Part shown: positions 7,537 through 16,385 of the stretch, piece after piece | Layout: each line of letters opens with the position of its first letter | Position numbering within the stretch: the first letter of the stretch is position 1 | Source: Chryseobacterium sp. G0186 | GTDB lineage: Bacteria; Bacteroidota; Bacteroidia; Flavobacteriales; Weeksellaceae | Assembly: GCF_003815675.1 (NCBI RefSeq) | Contig: NZ_CP033918.1 | Coordinates: 2,046,001 to 2,110,000 of the forward strand | Length of the DNA: 64,000 nt | Reading direction: 5' to 3' | Position numbers and translations under genes: made by a program | Notes under the pieces: model-generated | Told to the model about the DNA's origin: nothing | Seen by the model: only the letters and a program-made list of their open reading frames with translations | Database searches by the model: none

Positions 7537-8691
7537 TTAATATTTAAGAATTAACAAATCTCCTTTACCAATTGAAAATGTCTTCGAAACATTTTTCTTG
7601 AATGGAATTGTACTTCGGTTTTTGTTAACAATGTTAAAATCTATTTTGGAAGAGATACTTACATTGTTGACATTGGCAAGGTCTTTATTAACAAAAACAA
7701 TATAGCGGTTATTTCCATTGCTAATTCTTGAAATAAGTAAGTTTTTACCGTAATTTAATTTCAGCTCTAAAAAATTATTTTTGAATAGTGTTGTTCCTTC
7801 AGTTTGTTCGGTATGGTATACTTTTTCCACCCTTGAATTATAAAAGACAGGAGATACGGATTTAATCTCATCGCTAATAATACTTACATTATCATAACCA
7901 GACTGTTTTATGCCTTTACTATTGATTGGCCCATTAAAATATCCTTTTTCTGGCATCCAATAGGTAAAATACTGTATTCCTTGTGCCCCGTAAGCTAGAT
8001 TGGTAAATGCCTGCAGTCGTAAATCTTCAATGGTAATTTTTTCATTTTGGTCACTATAAGATGTTGTTTTTGCAAATGCCCAAAAATGTGCTCCTTTATT
8101 TTTGGTGTATTCTGAAAATATTTCCAAATTACTATACCAATTGGGTTTTACCACCCCATTGTATATAGGATAAAAATCAAAGGAGTAAATTTTTAAATTA
8201 AAATTTTTAAAAAACTGTTCAATGTAGCTCTTATAACTATTTGTTCCTAAAAGTTCTGTAGAAGCATCTATTGGAAACAAATTGATATAAAACAAATGCT
8301 TATTATCAACTGAACTAATTTGTCTGTGTATTCTTTTCAGTGTTTCAAATTCTTTCACACCGGGTTCATCTGCCAAAAAATAGCCAGCTAATCCTGGATG
8401 GTTCATCATTCTTCTTGCTGTTTCTTCAGGAGCATCAAACATTTCCGGGCAATTGAGCAGCAGCTTTATTCCGTTTTTTTCGGCTAAATCCAAAGCTTTA
8501 ACAGCATCATTTAATGAATGAAAACCAACATGATTAATTGTAATTCCTGCATTTACCAACTGTTGATAGGTATTAGGATTAGTAAAGCCAGACGGAACAC
8601 CATTCCATGCTATTACTTGTATCTGATTGGTCTGAGAGAATACCGGATTGAAAATAAATAAAATTAGAAATAAGATGCCTATTTTTTTCAT
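7537..8691 (-). CDS. Secreted glycoside-hydrolase-like protein
   Basis: A 384-residue exported protein with a signal peptide (MKKIGILFLILFIFNPVFS, cleavage before QTNQIQ). The pattern is that of a TIM-barrel clan-A glycosidase: IQVIAWNGVPSG, GFHSLNDAVKALDLAEKNGI, LAGYFLADEPGVKEF (acidic residues where the acid/base usually sits), YSFDFYPIYNG, and QGIQYFTYWMPEKG. A beta-sandwich-like C-terminal part follows. I cannot name a GH family. Inside a capsule locus it may trim or release the polymer, or edit repeats in the periplasm. It lies 10 bases downstream of the WbpL-type gene. Catalytic activity is inferred only. Confidence 0.6.
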   Translation of the reverse strand: MKKIGILFLILFIFNPVFSQTNQIQVIAWNGVPSGFTNPNTYQQLVNAGITINHVGFHSLNDAVKALDLAEKNGIKLLLNCPEMFDAPEETARRMMNHPGLAGYFLADEPGVKEFETLKRIHRQISSVDNKHLFYINLFPIDASTELLGTNSYKSYIEQFFKNFNLKIYSFDFYPIYNGVVKPNWYSNLEIFSEYTKNKGAHFWAFAKTTSYSDQNEKITIEDLRLQAFTNLAYGAQGIQYFTYWMPEKGYFNGPINSKGIKQSGYDNVSIISDEIKSVSPVFYNSRVEKVYHTEQTEGTTLFKNNFLELKLNYGKNLLISRISNGNNRYIVFVNKDLANVNNVSISSKIDFNIVNKNRSTIPFKKNVSKTFSIGKGDLLILKY

Positions 8692-8701
8692 GCTTCTGTT
8701 T

Positions 8702-9664
8702 TTATAAATTATACTCTTTTTTCAGTTTCCACTTTAAGCCTAGATAAATAATACCTATTGGAATAAATATAATCAAAATAGTAACCCATTCTGGTAGCGG
8801 GGAATGAATTAAAAATATATTGATCAACAACTGGGAAATAGCATACATAGAACTAATAACTAAGTGAGAAACTTTTTTTTCGTTTGCAAACAGCTGGTAC
8901 AAATGTCTTCTATGTGCTTCAAAAATATTTTCTTTTAATAATAATCTTTCCATAATGGTAAGTACAACCTCCATTCCGTAAATAGATAAAAGCAGAATAT
9001 ATTTATATTCTCCCGTTTTTATAATTAAAAGTGTAATAAGACCTATTACCCAGAAGCCTATTCCCATGCTTCCCACATCTCCTGCAAAGCACTTGGCTTT
9101 TTTTCTGAAGTTAAAGAATAGAAAAACAAGACAGGCTAATATGGGATAGTATATAAAATTATGGTCTGTAAAATGAATAATCTCTTTATTGATATAAGCC
9201 AATGAACCTAAGCTCACAAGACTATATAATCCTGTTATTCCATTAATTCCGTCCATAAAATTGTAGGCATTAAGGGTTCCGATAATCATAATAAATAAAA
9301 TCGGCCACGCCCAAAAAGGAATCATACTAAAAGCTCCTGTAAAATACAATAATAACGCTACTGATATAAGGTGGACAGAAAGTCTTATTTTATTAGACAA
9401 AGTCTTAATATCATCAATAAAACTTACAGTACAAATAGCAAGCATTCCAAGACCAAAAGCCCAATATCCCTCCAGGGTCTCATTAAAATTTAAGATACAA
9501 AACAGGAGAAAGGTTAATGGAAAAATAATTCCACCTCCTCTAAGTGTAATTTGAGTATGGGCACTTCTGTGATTCGGTTTATCAATAATATTGAACTTGT
9601 CTGCTATTTTAAAATATAAAAGTTCTAATGCAAAAAGAACAATAATGATGAATAGATACTGCAT
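8702..9664 (-). CDS. wbpL: WbpL-type undecaprenyl-phosphate sugar-1-phosphate transferase
   Basis: A 320-residue polytopic protein of the MraY/WecA/WbpL superfamily (glycosyltransferase family 4). It opens with a membrane helix and the conserved DKPNHRSAHTQITLRGGGI segment. The aspartates FIDDIKTL and NAYNFMDGINGI bind metal and prenyl phosphate, CFAGDVGSMGIGF is the next motif, and FEAHRRHLYQLF is the HxH signature near the C-terminus. Such enzymes load the first sugar phosphate onto undecaprenyl phosphate; WbpL of Pseudomonas uses UDP-D-QuiNAc or UDP-D-FucNAc. About ten membrane spans are visible. It follows the WbpV/WbjF-like reductase by eight bases, as in Pseudomonas O-antigen loci. Confidence 0.88.
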   Translation of the reverse strand: MQYLFIIIVLFALELLYFKIADKFNIIDKPNHRSAHTQITLRGGGIIFPLTFLLFCILNFNETLEGYWAFGLGMLAICTVSFIDDIKTLSNKIRLSVHLISVALLLYFTGAFSMIPFWAWPILFIMIIGTLNAYNFMDGINGITGLYSLVSLGSLAYINKEIIHFTDHNFIYYPILACLVFLFFNFRKKAKCFAGDVGSMGIGFWVIGLITLLIIKTGEYKYILLLSIYGMEVVLTIMERLLLKENIFEAHRRHLYQLFANEKKVSHLVISSMYAISQLLINIFLIHSPLPEWVTILIIFIPIGIIYLGLKWKLKKEYNL

Positions 9665-9672
9665 AGAGTGAA

Positions 9673-10557
9673 TTATAATTTATCTATAGATTTTGTGAGT
9701 GTACATCCGAACTCATCCATAAGTTGTTTATTGGAAAAAGTTAAAGATTTCGTAATTTTTTTTAATTTTAAAGAGTTGATCGGCGCTTTTGAACCTAAAA
9801 GGTCTCCAAACAAAGCTAAGCTTTTTGCCACAAAAAAAGGAATAGACAAAATGCTTTTATTTTGTTTTTTTGCCAATACATCTCCTATCTCCTTAAAGCT
9901 AGAGGGGGATGAATCACAAACATTATATATACCTGCTTTTTTATCTGGTGAAAGTTCAATTAAACGAGCAAAATCATCTACCCAAAATAAACTTTTAAGA
10001 GCATCTCCTTTTCCAATATTAAAATATCTTCCTTTGTTGATGGCTGCCATCATATCTCCCAAATTACCTGGAGGGTTAGGTCCTGCAATAAGGGACGGAC
10101 GAAAAATAAAAAGCTTAACATTGTATTGTTTTGCCCAATTAATCAGATGGTTTTCTGCCAATAATTTGCTTTTTGCATAAGGTGTTGTTCCCAAGGTAGG
10201 AGAATTTTCGTCAATATTCTCTCCTACATCTTTTCCATATACAGCTACTGTACTAAGAAAAATAAATATTTTTGGAGGACTTGCTTCTAATGCCTTGCAA
10301 AGGTTTTCTGTTCCTTGGGTATTTACTTTAAAAAACTGTTTCTCCTCTTGTGGAGATCCCGGGATTGAGTGTGCTTTTCCTGCAGCATGAAAAACAATAT
10401 CAAAATTCTTAGATAGTTGGGGGATTTCATTACTTAAATCAGCAACAATATCTCCATTACTAGAACCTAGTGTACTAACTTCAAAACCTTTTTCTTTTAA
10501 AATTGGTATTACATTTTTACCAACAAAGCCATTTGAACCTGTAAAAAGTATTTTCAT
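9673..10557 (-). CDS. WbpV/WbjF-like UDP-4-keto-6-deoxy-HexNAc reductase (SDR)
   Basis: A 294-residue extended short-chain dehydrogenase. The nucleotide-binding motif GSNGFVGKN is at residues 7-15, HAAGKAHS marks the sugar site, STVAVYGK holds the catalytic Ser/Thr, and YAKSK holds the Tyr-Lys pair. In Pseudomonas, WbpV or WbjF reduces the WbpM product to UDP-D-QuiNAc or UDP-D-FucNAc, the substrate of WbpL. Both partner types are in this locus: a WbpM-like dehydratase at 29.6 kb and WbpL next door. Its start shares one base with the upstream stop (TAATG), so translation is coupled. The C4 stereochemistry cannot be read from sequence. Confidence 0.8.
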   Translation of the reverse strand: MKILFTGSNGFVGKNVIPILKEKGFEVSTLGSSNGDIVADLSNEIPQLSKNFDIVFHAAGKAHSIPGSPQEEKQFFKVNTQGTENLCKALEASPPKIFIFLSTVAVYGKDVGENIDENSPTLGTTPYAKSKLLAENHLINWAKQYNVKLFIFRPSLIAGPNPPGNLGDMMAAINKGRYFNIGKGDALKSLFWVDDFARLIELSPDKKAGIYNVCDSSPSSFKEIGDVLAKKQNKSILSIPFFVAKSLALFGDLLGSKAPINSLKLKKITKSLTFSNKQLMDEFGCTLTKSIDKL

Positions 10558-11759
10558 TAGATTATTTCATAAAATTTATTCAATATTGCTTCTTCTGAAA
10601 ATTTTGTTTCAGCCAATATTCTTGCATTTCTGCTTTTTTCTTCAAGATCTTTTAAAAACCTCTCATCAATTGAGTTTAAGAAGTCAACAAGTCCAGGCTC
10701 TTTATGAGAGGCAAATACATAGCCAATATTATATTCTTTAATAAGCAGGCTTACTTCACTTCTCAGGTCGCCAATAAATAAAATAGGTTTACCAGCAGCT
10801 AATATATTATAAACCTTAGAGGGAACCCCCAATCCGAACATTCCATCAGCTAAAGTTACCAAGGCAATATCTGTCTGATTAAGTACTTTTTGCTGATCTG
10901 CTCTTGAATAAGCTCCTGCAAAAGAAATGTTTTTAAGCCCATGGGTCTGCACATAGTCCTTCATTTCATTTTTCACGGCCCCTTCTCCTACAAAATAATA
11001 AGCCACCTTTTCATTAGTAACTTTTTTTACAGCTTCCAAAAAACTCATAAGACCCTGAACCCGTCCAATATTTCCTGCATATTGGATGACTACTTTGTCT
11101 TGTAATTCTGAGTTCAATGCCAATACTTCATTTTTAGATACTGGAATGATCTGGTCAACATCGCCCCAATTTTCAATAATCACTATTTTTGCCTTAGTCT
11201 TCTTTATTTTTGATTGTATGACTTCTTTCATATCTCTTCCCAATACAATCAGAAGGTCTGCTTTTGAATAAGCTTTATCAAAAATATTTTTCAATAATCT
11301 GTAGATTACTGATGATTCTGATTTAACTATTCCTGCTGGAATAGTATTTTCAGGGAAAACATCATGCACCAGAATAATCAATTGGCTTCTTTTTATTATT
11401 TTCACCAAGACAGCAAGAATAACCAAAGGTGCGGGATTTGTAACAATAAAAATTTTTTCACCTTTTTTTACATTGATGAGTAGTTTATAAAAAATTAAAA
11501 GGCTAAGAAAAATAAACCTGAAAGTTCTTTCTATCAAGCTATTTTTGTTATTTGCAAAGCCTTTAATTCTGGAGACTTTTACTCTAGAATCCAGTGAAAA
11601 GTTTTCATTTTTATTTTCGCCACTATCATACACAGGTTCTCCGCAAATAACATTTACCTGATATTTGGATGATAGTTTATTGACAACCTTTGTTAGGATA
11701 AAGGATGTTGATGTTTCTTCGGGAAAAAAAAGTTCAGTTGCGATCCAGATTTTTTCCAT
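10557..11759 (-). CDS. wbuB: WbuB/WbjE-type glycosyltransferase (family 4)
   Basis: A 400-residue GT-B enzyme. It starts MEKIWIATELFFPEETSTS, has a central acceptor domain with LLIVLGRDMKEVI, and a donor-binding C-terminal domain with VVIQYAGNIGRVQGL, FVGEGAVKNEM and GLGVPSKVYNILAAGKP. WbuB-type enzymes lie next to fnlABC in E. coli O26 and are thought to transfer L-FucNAc. WbjE holds the same position in Pseudomonas O11. The frame is open six codons further upstream, but the ATG at 11759 overlaps the previous stop (TAATG) and is the better start. The sugar specificity is inferred from context. Confidence 0.82.
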   Translation of the reverse strand: MEKIWIATELFFPEETSTSFILTKVVNKLSSKYQVNVICGEPVYDSGENKNENFSLDSRVKVSRIKGFANNKNSLIERTFRFIFLSLLIFYKLLINVKKGEKIFIVTNPAPLVILAVLVKIIKRSQLIILVHDVFPENTIPAGIVKSESSVIYRLLKNIFDKAYSKADLLIVLGRDMKEVIQSKIKKTKAKIVIIENWGDVDQIIPVSKNEVLALNSELQDKVVIQYAGNIGRVQGLMSFLEAVKKVTNEKVAYYFVGEGAVKNEMKDYVQTHGLKNISFAGAYSRADQQKVLNQTDIALVTLADGMFGLGVPSKVYNILAAGKPILFIGDLRSEVSLLIKEYNIGYVFASHKEPGLVDFLNSIDERFLKDLEEKSRNARILAETKFSEEAILNKFYEII

Positions 11760-12898
11760 TATATCTCTTCTGACCAAACGGTTCTTCTCACATAATCTGT
11801 ATATGAAAGAATAATACGTACCATTTTCTCAGAGACATTCGGCATAGAATAGTCAGATACTGGTCTGTAATTTCTCTCTTTACCTATACTTTGCTGTTGA
11901 AGCTGTACCATACCTTGCAAAATTCTCTCTGGTGAAAGACCTACCATCATTACAGACGTTTCTTCCATTGCTTCTGGTCTTTCATGAGCCTGTCTAATAT
12001 TAAGGGCTCTGAAATTCAAGATTGAAGATTCTTCTGAAATAGTTCCTGAATCTGAAAGTACTGCAAATGATCTCATCTGAAGTGCATTGTAATCATGGAA
12101 TCCTAATGGTTTTAGGAATTGTATTTCAGGACGCATTTCAATCTGCATCTTATCAATCATATTTTTTGTACGTGGGTGCGTTGAAACAATAATTGGATAT
12201 TGATATTTTTCAACGATGGCATTTAATGACTCCATCAGTCCTCTAAAATTCTTTTCGGAATTAATATTTTCCTCTCTATGAGATGAGACTACAAAATATT
12301 TTCCTTCTTCTAAGTTCAGACGTGATAAAACATCAGAGTTCTCTATTTGAGGCAAGTAGTGATTCAAGACTTCAAACATTGGCGAACCTGTTTTGATAAT
12401 TCTGTCAGCAGGAAGACCTTCTCGTAAAAGGTATTCTCGAGCAATATCAGAATAAGTTAGATTAACATCAGCTGTGTGATCTACAATTTTACGGTTAGTT
12501 TCTTCCGGAACACGCTGATCGAAACATCTATTTCCTGCTTCCATATGGAAAATTGGAATATGACGTTTCTTTGCAGGAATAGCACACAGGCAAGAGTTTG
12601 TATCTCCTAAAACCAGGAAAGCATCCGGCTGTAGTTCTTCCAAAAGAGGATCTATTTTAATAAGGATATTCCCTACTGTTTCTGTTGCCGTTTTTCCGGC
12701 TGCCTCAAGAAAATGATCCGGTTTACGAAGACCCAGATCTTCAAAAAAGATCTGATTGAGTTCATAATCGTAGTTTTGCCCGGTATGAACAATGGTATGT
12801 TCTATTGCCTCAGAAGCATCTAGGGCTGATAATACTCTTGATAGTCTTATAATTTCCGGTCTGGTTCCTACGACCGTCATCACTTTTAGTTTTTTCAT
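11759..12898 (-). CDS. fnlC: FnlC/WbjD: UDP-N-acetyl-L-fucosamine synthase (2-epimerase)
   Basis: A 379-residue non-hydrolysing UDP-HexNAc 2-epimerase. It opens with VMTVVGTRPEIIRLSRVL, then LVLGDTNSCLCAIPAKK, IFHMEAGNRCFDQRVPEE, VVSSHREENI, and LSDSGTISEESSIL. The MEAGNRCFD and PEETNRK patterns fit the Cap5G/WbjD/FnlC branch more than WecB. It performs the last step from UDP-2-acetamido-2,6-dideoxy-L-talose to UDP-L-FucNAc. It sits directly behind FnlB and before the WbuB-type transferase. A 95-base spacer to FnlB contains two copies of a GGCTTTcCAGCA-like string but no clear promoter. Confidence 0.88.
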   Translation of the reverse strand: MKKLKVMTVVGTRPEIIRLSRVLSALDASEAIEHTIVHTGQNYDYELNQIFFEDLGLRKPDHFLEAAGKTATETVGNILIKIDPLLEELQPDAFLVLGDTNSCLCAIPAKKRHIPIFHMEAGNRCFDQRVPEETNRKIVDHTADVNLTYSDIAREYLLREGLPADRIIKTGSPMFEVLNHYLPQIENSDVLSRLNLEEGKYFVVSSHREENINSEKNFRGLMESLNAIVEKYQYPIIVSTHPRTKNMIDKMQIEMRPEIQFLKPLGFHDYNALQMRSFAVLSDSGTISEESSILNFRALNIRQAHERPEAMEETSVMMVGLSPERILQGMVQLQQQSIGKERNYRPVSDYSMPNVSEKMVRIILSYTDYVRRTVWSEEI

Positions 12899-12993
12899 TG
12901 TAATAGCGTTTGGCTTTTCAGCATTGGGCTTTCAGCAATTTGATATTATTATATTTTATTTTTGCAGTATTTATTAACCTTTGAGGGTTTTGT

Positions 12994-14112
12994 TTATACT
13001 TCCAAAAAGTAGGTATCTGAATCTTGAGGATTGAAAGGTTCATCAATCCAAAAAATAGTATACAAATCTTCGTCCCCAATATTTTTAATGTTATGAGTAT
13101 ACCAGATTGGCATATCTACATAAGCTGGTTCTGTTCCGTCTAAATAGAAATCTAATATTTCATCAGTATCAATTTTTCTTAATTGAATCAAGGCTTTTCC
13201 TTTGATAACTGCAAAACGTTCTATCTTTCGGGTATGATAATGGTTTCCTCTTGTAATTTCCGGAACAGTTGTTGAAAATGAGCACTGCCCTCCAATTCCC
13301 AGACGGATTACTTCAACAAAAGCTCCTCTTGGATCTGTATGTTGTGTAAACTTTACAGGATAATGTTCTTGATGATTGATATAAGAACGATAAGTATTAA
13401 ATAAGTTATGCTCAAACGTATCCTTTAAAGCAGGAATTTCTCCTCCTTCCAGATATTTGATTTTAAAATCATTCAATAAGGCTAAAACTTCAGAAACTTT
13501 TTTAGTAGCAGTTGCATCTATAAATAATTCCGGATTGCTTTCTTCTGAACGGATTTCAGAAATAATTCTCATCACCAACTCCTGAACATAGATTAGCTTT
13601 ACTTCGCCATCAGTATCAATATTAGGGACTTCACCATGGGTTAGCTGATGACAAAATGTAGCAATGAATGAATTATAAAACGGTTTTCCAAAAGCTCCAA
13701 AAACATTGGGAATAATTAATCCTGAAACCTTACCGCCATTATCATTTGCCCAATTTACCAGAGCTTCTCTTCCCTCACGTTTGGATTTGCCATAGAGGTT
13801 ATCACGTTCTTCTTGTGTAGAGGATGAAATAAGAACATGTACTTTGGAGTTGGTTCTCTTTAAAGCATCAACAAGGTTTCGGGCTAGCGTAACATTGGTT
13901 TCATAGATAACTTCTGCATTTTCGTGGCGATTCATTGCAGCTAAATGCACAATAACATCACATTTTGCAACAAAGGCGTCCAACTCTTCTTTATTTTCAA
14001 AGTATTCTTTCTGAAAATCAATACGTTCAAATTCTTCAGGAAATAATCCTAAGGTATTATATAAATGCCGGCCAACAAATCCATTTTGTCCGGTTATTCC
14101 TATTTTTTTCAT
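12994..14112 (-). CDS. fnlB: FnlB/WbjC: bifunctional 3-epimerase/4-reductase of the L-FucNAc pathway
   Basis: A 372-residue two-domain protein. Residues 1-250 form an SDR reductase domain (GITGQNGFVGRH, HLAAMNRHENAEVIYETN, SSSTQ, YGKSKREG). Residues from about 260 form a cupin epimerase domain (TDPRGAFVEVI, ITRGNHYHTRKIERF, DMPIWYTHNIKNIG). This fusion matches Cap5F/WbjC/FnlB, which epimerise C3 and reduce C4 to give UDP-L-6-deoxy-TalNAc. The cupin HxH and downstream His are intact. The ATG overlaps the WxcM-type stop by four bases. It is flanked by FnlC, and FnlA lies one gene upstream, completing the pathway. Confidence 0.92.
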   Translation of the reverse strand: MKKIGITGQNGFVGRHLYNTLGLFPEEFERIDFQKEYFENKEELDAFVAKCDVIVHLAAMNRHENAEVIYETNVTLARNLVDALKRTNSKVHVLISSSTQEERDNLYGKSKREGREALVNWANDNGGKVSGLIIPNVFGAFGKPFYNSFIATFCHQLTHGEVPNIDTDGEVKLIYVQELVMRIISEIRSEESNPELFIDATATKKVSEVLALLNDFKIKYLEGGEIPALKDTFEHNLFNTYRSYINHQEHYPVKFTQHTDPRGAFVEVIRLGIGGQCSFSTTVPEITRGNHYHTRKIERFAVIKGKALIQLRKIDTDEILDFYLDGTEPAYVDMPIWYTHNIKNIGDEDLYTIFWIDEPFNPQDSDTYFLEV

Positions 14113-14522
14113 AAATTAATATTAAAGTGATTGAGTGGAAATCGGTACTCATCATTAATCTCACCCAATCCGTGATCAGCAAGTACCAATAATTTACTAT
14201 TCTCTTCCATAGCCTTGATCGCGGTAATACCACCTGGCTTTATATGAAGAAAATCTAAAGTATCAGCATTGAGGTCATAATATTTTATTTCTAAATCAGA
14301 TGACGGGTTTTCAAAGTTATCAATATAGATAACGGCTATTCTAAAACATCCCTGCGTACAGGCAAACCAACGTTGCTCTATAGCATGTCCCTGCCATCCT
14401 CTTATAAAATCAATATTCGAATTTTCTATTGTATAAATTCTTTTGACAGCTGAAGCGTCGAAATCATTATTGAATTTAATAACTCCTCTTTCGTCACTAA
14501 ACTTATTTCCTTTATTCAACAT
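14109..14522 (-). CDS. WxcM-like cupin protein
   Basis: A 137-residue single-domain cupin related to WxcM/FdtA, the 3,4-ketoisomerases of nucleotide-linked sugars. Visible motifs are KFSDERGVIKF, KRIYTIEN, RGWQGHAIEQRWFAC, HIKPGGITAIKAM and LLVLADHGLGEIND. The HxxxQxW pattern replaces the HxH...W found in FdtA, so activity as an isomerase is uncertain. It lies between fnlA and fnlB, 47 bases after fnlA and overlapping fnlB by four bases. Its place inside a three-step pathway that does not require it suggests either a modification of the same intermediate or an accessory role. Confidence 0.72.
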   Translation of the reverse strand: MLNKGNKFSDERGVIKFNNDFDASAVKRIYTIENSNIDFIRGWQGHAIEQRWFACTQGCFRIAVIYIDNFENPSSDLEIKYYDLNADTLDFLHIKPGGITAIKAMEENSKLLVLADHGLGEINDEYRFPLNHFNINL

Positions 14523-14569
14523 ATACTCTATATTTTATTTCATTTTATGGAAAGAATATAGTGTATATT

Positions 14570-15604
14570 CTAGTAAGGATATTGCATCACATCTTCTCCA
14601 AAAACTTCTTTTCTAATTAACGGTAAAGTTGAAACAAGCTTTTTAAGCCCATCTACACCTTGTTGTTCTGTATTATGAGAATGATAATCTTCTACTTTAG
14701 AAATATCTTCCTCTCCTTCTGAGAAATACTTCGCATAGTTAAGATCACGATTATCTGCAGGCACTCTGTAGAAATCTCCCATATCTTCAGCTTTTAGCAT
14801 TTCTTCACGGGTACAAAGTGTTTCATATAACTTTTCACCATGACGAGTCCCGATAATCTTGATAGGAACTTCTTTACCTGTAAGCTCTATTAAAGCTTTT
14901 GCCAAATCACCAATACTTCCTGCCGGTGCTTTATTTACAAACAAATCACCAGGATTTCCATTTTCAAAAGCAAATAATACCAAGTCTACAGCATCTTCAA
15001 GAGACATGAAGAAACGTGACATATTAGGATCTGTAATTGTTATAGGTTCTCCTTTTTGAATTTGATTTAAAAACAGAGGAATAACAGAACCTCTGGATGC
15101 CATTACATTTCCATAACGAGTAAGACATACAACAGTATCTGTAAGGTTTCTGGCTTCTGCAACAGCAACTTTTTCCATCATTGCTTTAGATATTCCCATT
15201 GCATTAATCGGGTAAGCCGCTTTATCTGTAGAAAGGCATATAACTTTTTTCACTCCATTTGCTGCAGCTGCACGGATAACATTCTGAGTTCCCTCAACAT
15301 TGGTTTTCACGGCCTGCATTGGAAAGAATTCACATGATGGCACCTGCTTCAGCGCTGCCGCATGAAAAATATAATCTACACCCCGCATTGCTGGTTCTAC
15401 AGAATTATAATCACGGACATCACCTATATAGTATTTAATTTTTTCATTTTTATACAGGTTTCGCATATCATCCTGTTTCTTTTCGTCACGAGAAAAAATA
15501 CGAATTTCCTTGAAATGATCTGTCGCTAAAAAGCGATTAAGTACAGCTGTTCCAAACGAACCTGTACCACCAGTAATCAAAAGTGTTTTATGTTGAATTT
15601 GCAT
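14570..15604 (-). CDS. fnlA: FnlA/WbjB: UDP-GlcNAc 4,6-dehydratase/5-epimerase
   Basis: A 344-residue soluble SDR enzyme of the inverting dehydratase type. TGGTGSFG at residues 11-18 binds NADP, FHAAALKQVPSCEFFP marks the sugar pocket, STDKAAYPINAMGISK at 125-140 holds Asp, Lys and the second Lys, and TRYGNVMASRGSVIPLF follows. The C-terminal segment with EDMGDFYRVPADNRDLNY is the latch region seen in CapE. It makes UDP-2-acetamido-2,6-dideoxy-L-arabino-hexulose from UDP-GlcNAc and feeds FnlB and FnlC. The gene starts 10 bases after the HisF-like stop codon. Confidence 0.92.
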   Translation of the reverse strand: MQIQHKTLLITGGTGSFGTAVLNRFLATDHFKEIRIFSRDEKKQDDMRNLYKNEKIKYYIGDVRDYNSVEPAMRGVDYIFHAAALKQVPSCEFFPMQAVKTNVEGTQNVIRAAAANGVKKVICLSTDKAAYPINAMGISKAMMEKVAVAEARNLTDTVVCLTRYGNVMASRGSVIPLFLNQIQKGEPITITDPNMSRFFMSLEDAVDLVLFAFENGNPGDLFVNKAPAGSIGDLAKALIELTGKEVPIKIIGTRHGEKLYETLCTREEMLKAEDMGDFYRVPADNRDLNYAKYFSEGEEDISKVEDYHSHNTEQQGVDGLKKLVSTLPLIRKEVFGEDVMQYPY

Positions 15605-15614
15605 ACGGTATTCC

Positions 15615-16385
15615 TTAAAAGTACTGCTTTATAATTTCTTCTTTTTCTTTAAAATTTGGATAATTGATTAATACGGCTTTGAGTTTGCCCTTATACACAA
15701 AAAGACTACCTGCTGAAGCTCCTATTATCCCAAATTTATTAATTAGCTGTCCCACATCATCCATTGTTCCTGCACCACCAATAGCGGTCATTGGTAATGT
15801 AGTTTCTTTTCTTGCTGTCTCCATCAATTTCATGTCATATCCTTTCATAACACCATCGTTGTCAATAGAATTGATGACGATTTCTCCAGCACCTAGTCTC
15901 TCAAATTCTTTAATGAGTTCAAAAGGAGATTTTCCTGTAGACTTTTTCCCGTTATGGGTATAAACCTCGTAGCCACCAAATAGTTTTTTCTTAACATCTA
16001 GTACTACTACAACACTCTGGCTTCCTACTTTATCCGAAATTTCCTTAATGAGTTGAGGGTTTTTCAATGCACCGCTACTGAATGCTATTTTTTCTACTCC
16101 TAATGAAAAAATTCTTTGAGCTTGTTCTACTGTAGTAACTCCTCCTCCATAGCACAGTGGCATTCTGCACTCTTCAGCCCAATGCTCTATCATTTTAAAA
16201 TCAGGTCCCCGTCCCTCTGCAGTGGCATCAATGTCTAGAATGATAATTTCATCAACTTCCTTTTCATTGAAAATCCTTACTGCATTCATAGGATCTCCAA
16301 GATATCTTGGTTTTTTGAAGTTCTCTGTTTTTACAAGGCCCTTGTCATGAACTAAAAGGCATGGTATAATACGTGGTCTTAACAT
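15615..16385 (-). CDS. wbuZ: HisF paralogue for sugar amidation (WbuZ type)
   Basis: A 256-residue (beta-alpha)8 barrel homologous to HisF. Residue 11, the catalytic Asp of histidine-pathway HisF (CLDV...), is Leu here (IPCLLVHDKG), while the second catalytic position Asp130 remains (VVVVLDVKKK). LDIDATAEGRGPD and TAIGGAGTMDD are conserved phosphate-site segments. Together with HisH and a WbpG-like enzyme next door it belongs to the trio that amidates an N-acetyl sugar, not to histidine synthesis; no other his gene is nearby. Its start overlaps the HisH stop by seven bases. The E. coli WbuZ and Pseudomonas HisF2 families are the likely relatives. Confidence 0.85.
   Translation of the reverse strand: MLRPRIIPCLLVHDKGLVKTENFKKPRYLGDPMNAVRIFNEKEVDEIIILDIDATAEGRGPDFKMIEHWAEECRMPLCYGGGVTTVEQAQRIFSLGVEKIAFSSGALKNPQLIKEISDKVGSQSVVVVLDVKKKLFGGYEVYTHNGKKSTGKSPFELIKEFERLGAGEIVINSIDNDGVMKGYDMKLMETARKETTLPMTAIGGAGTMDDVGQLINKFGIIGASAGSLFVYKGKLKAVLINYPNFKEKEEIIKQYF

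Noticed and set aside
12899..12993. Two copies of GGCTTTcCAGCA-like strings
   Set aside because: Only two imperfect copies with no promoter or hairpin; probably chance.
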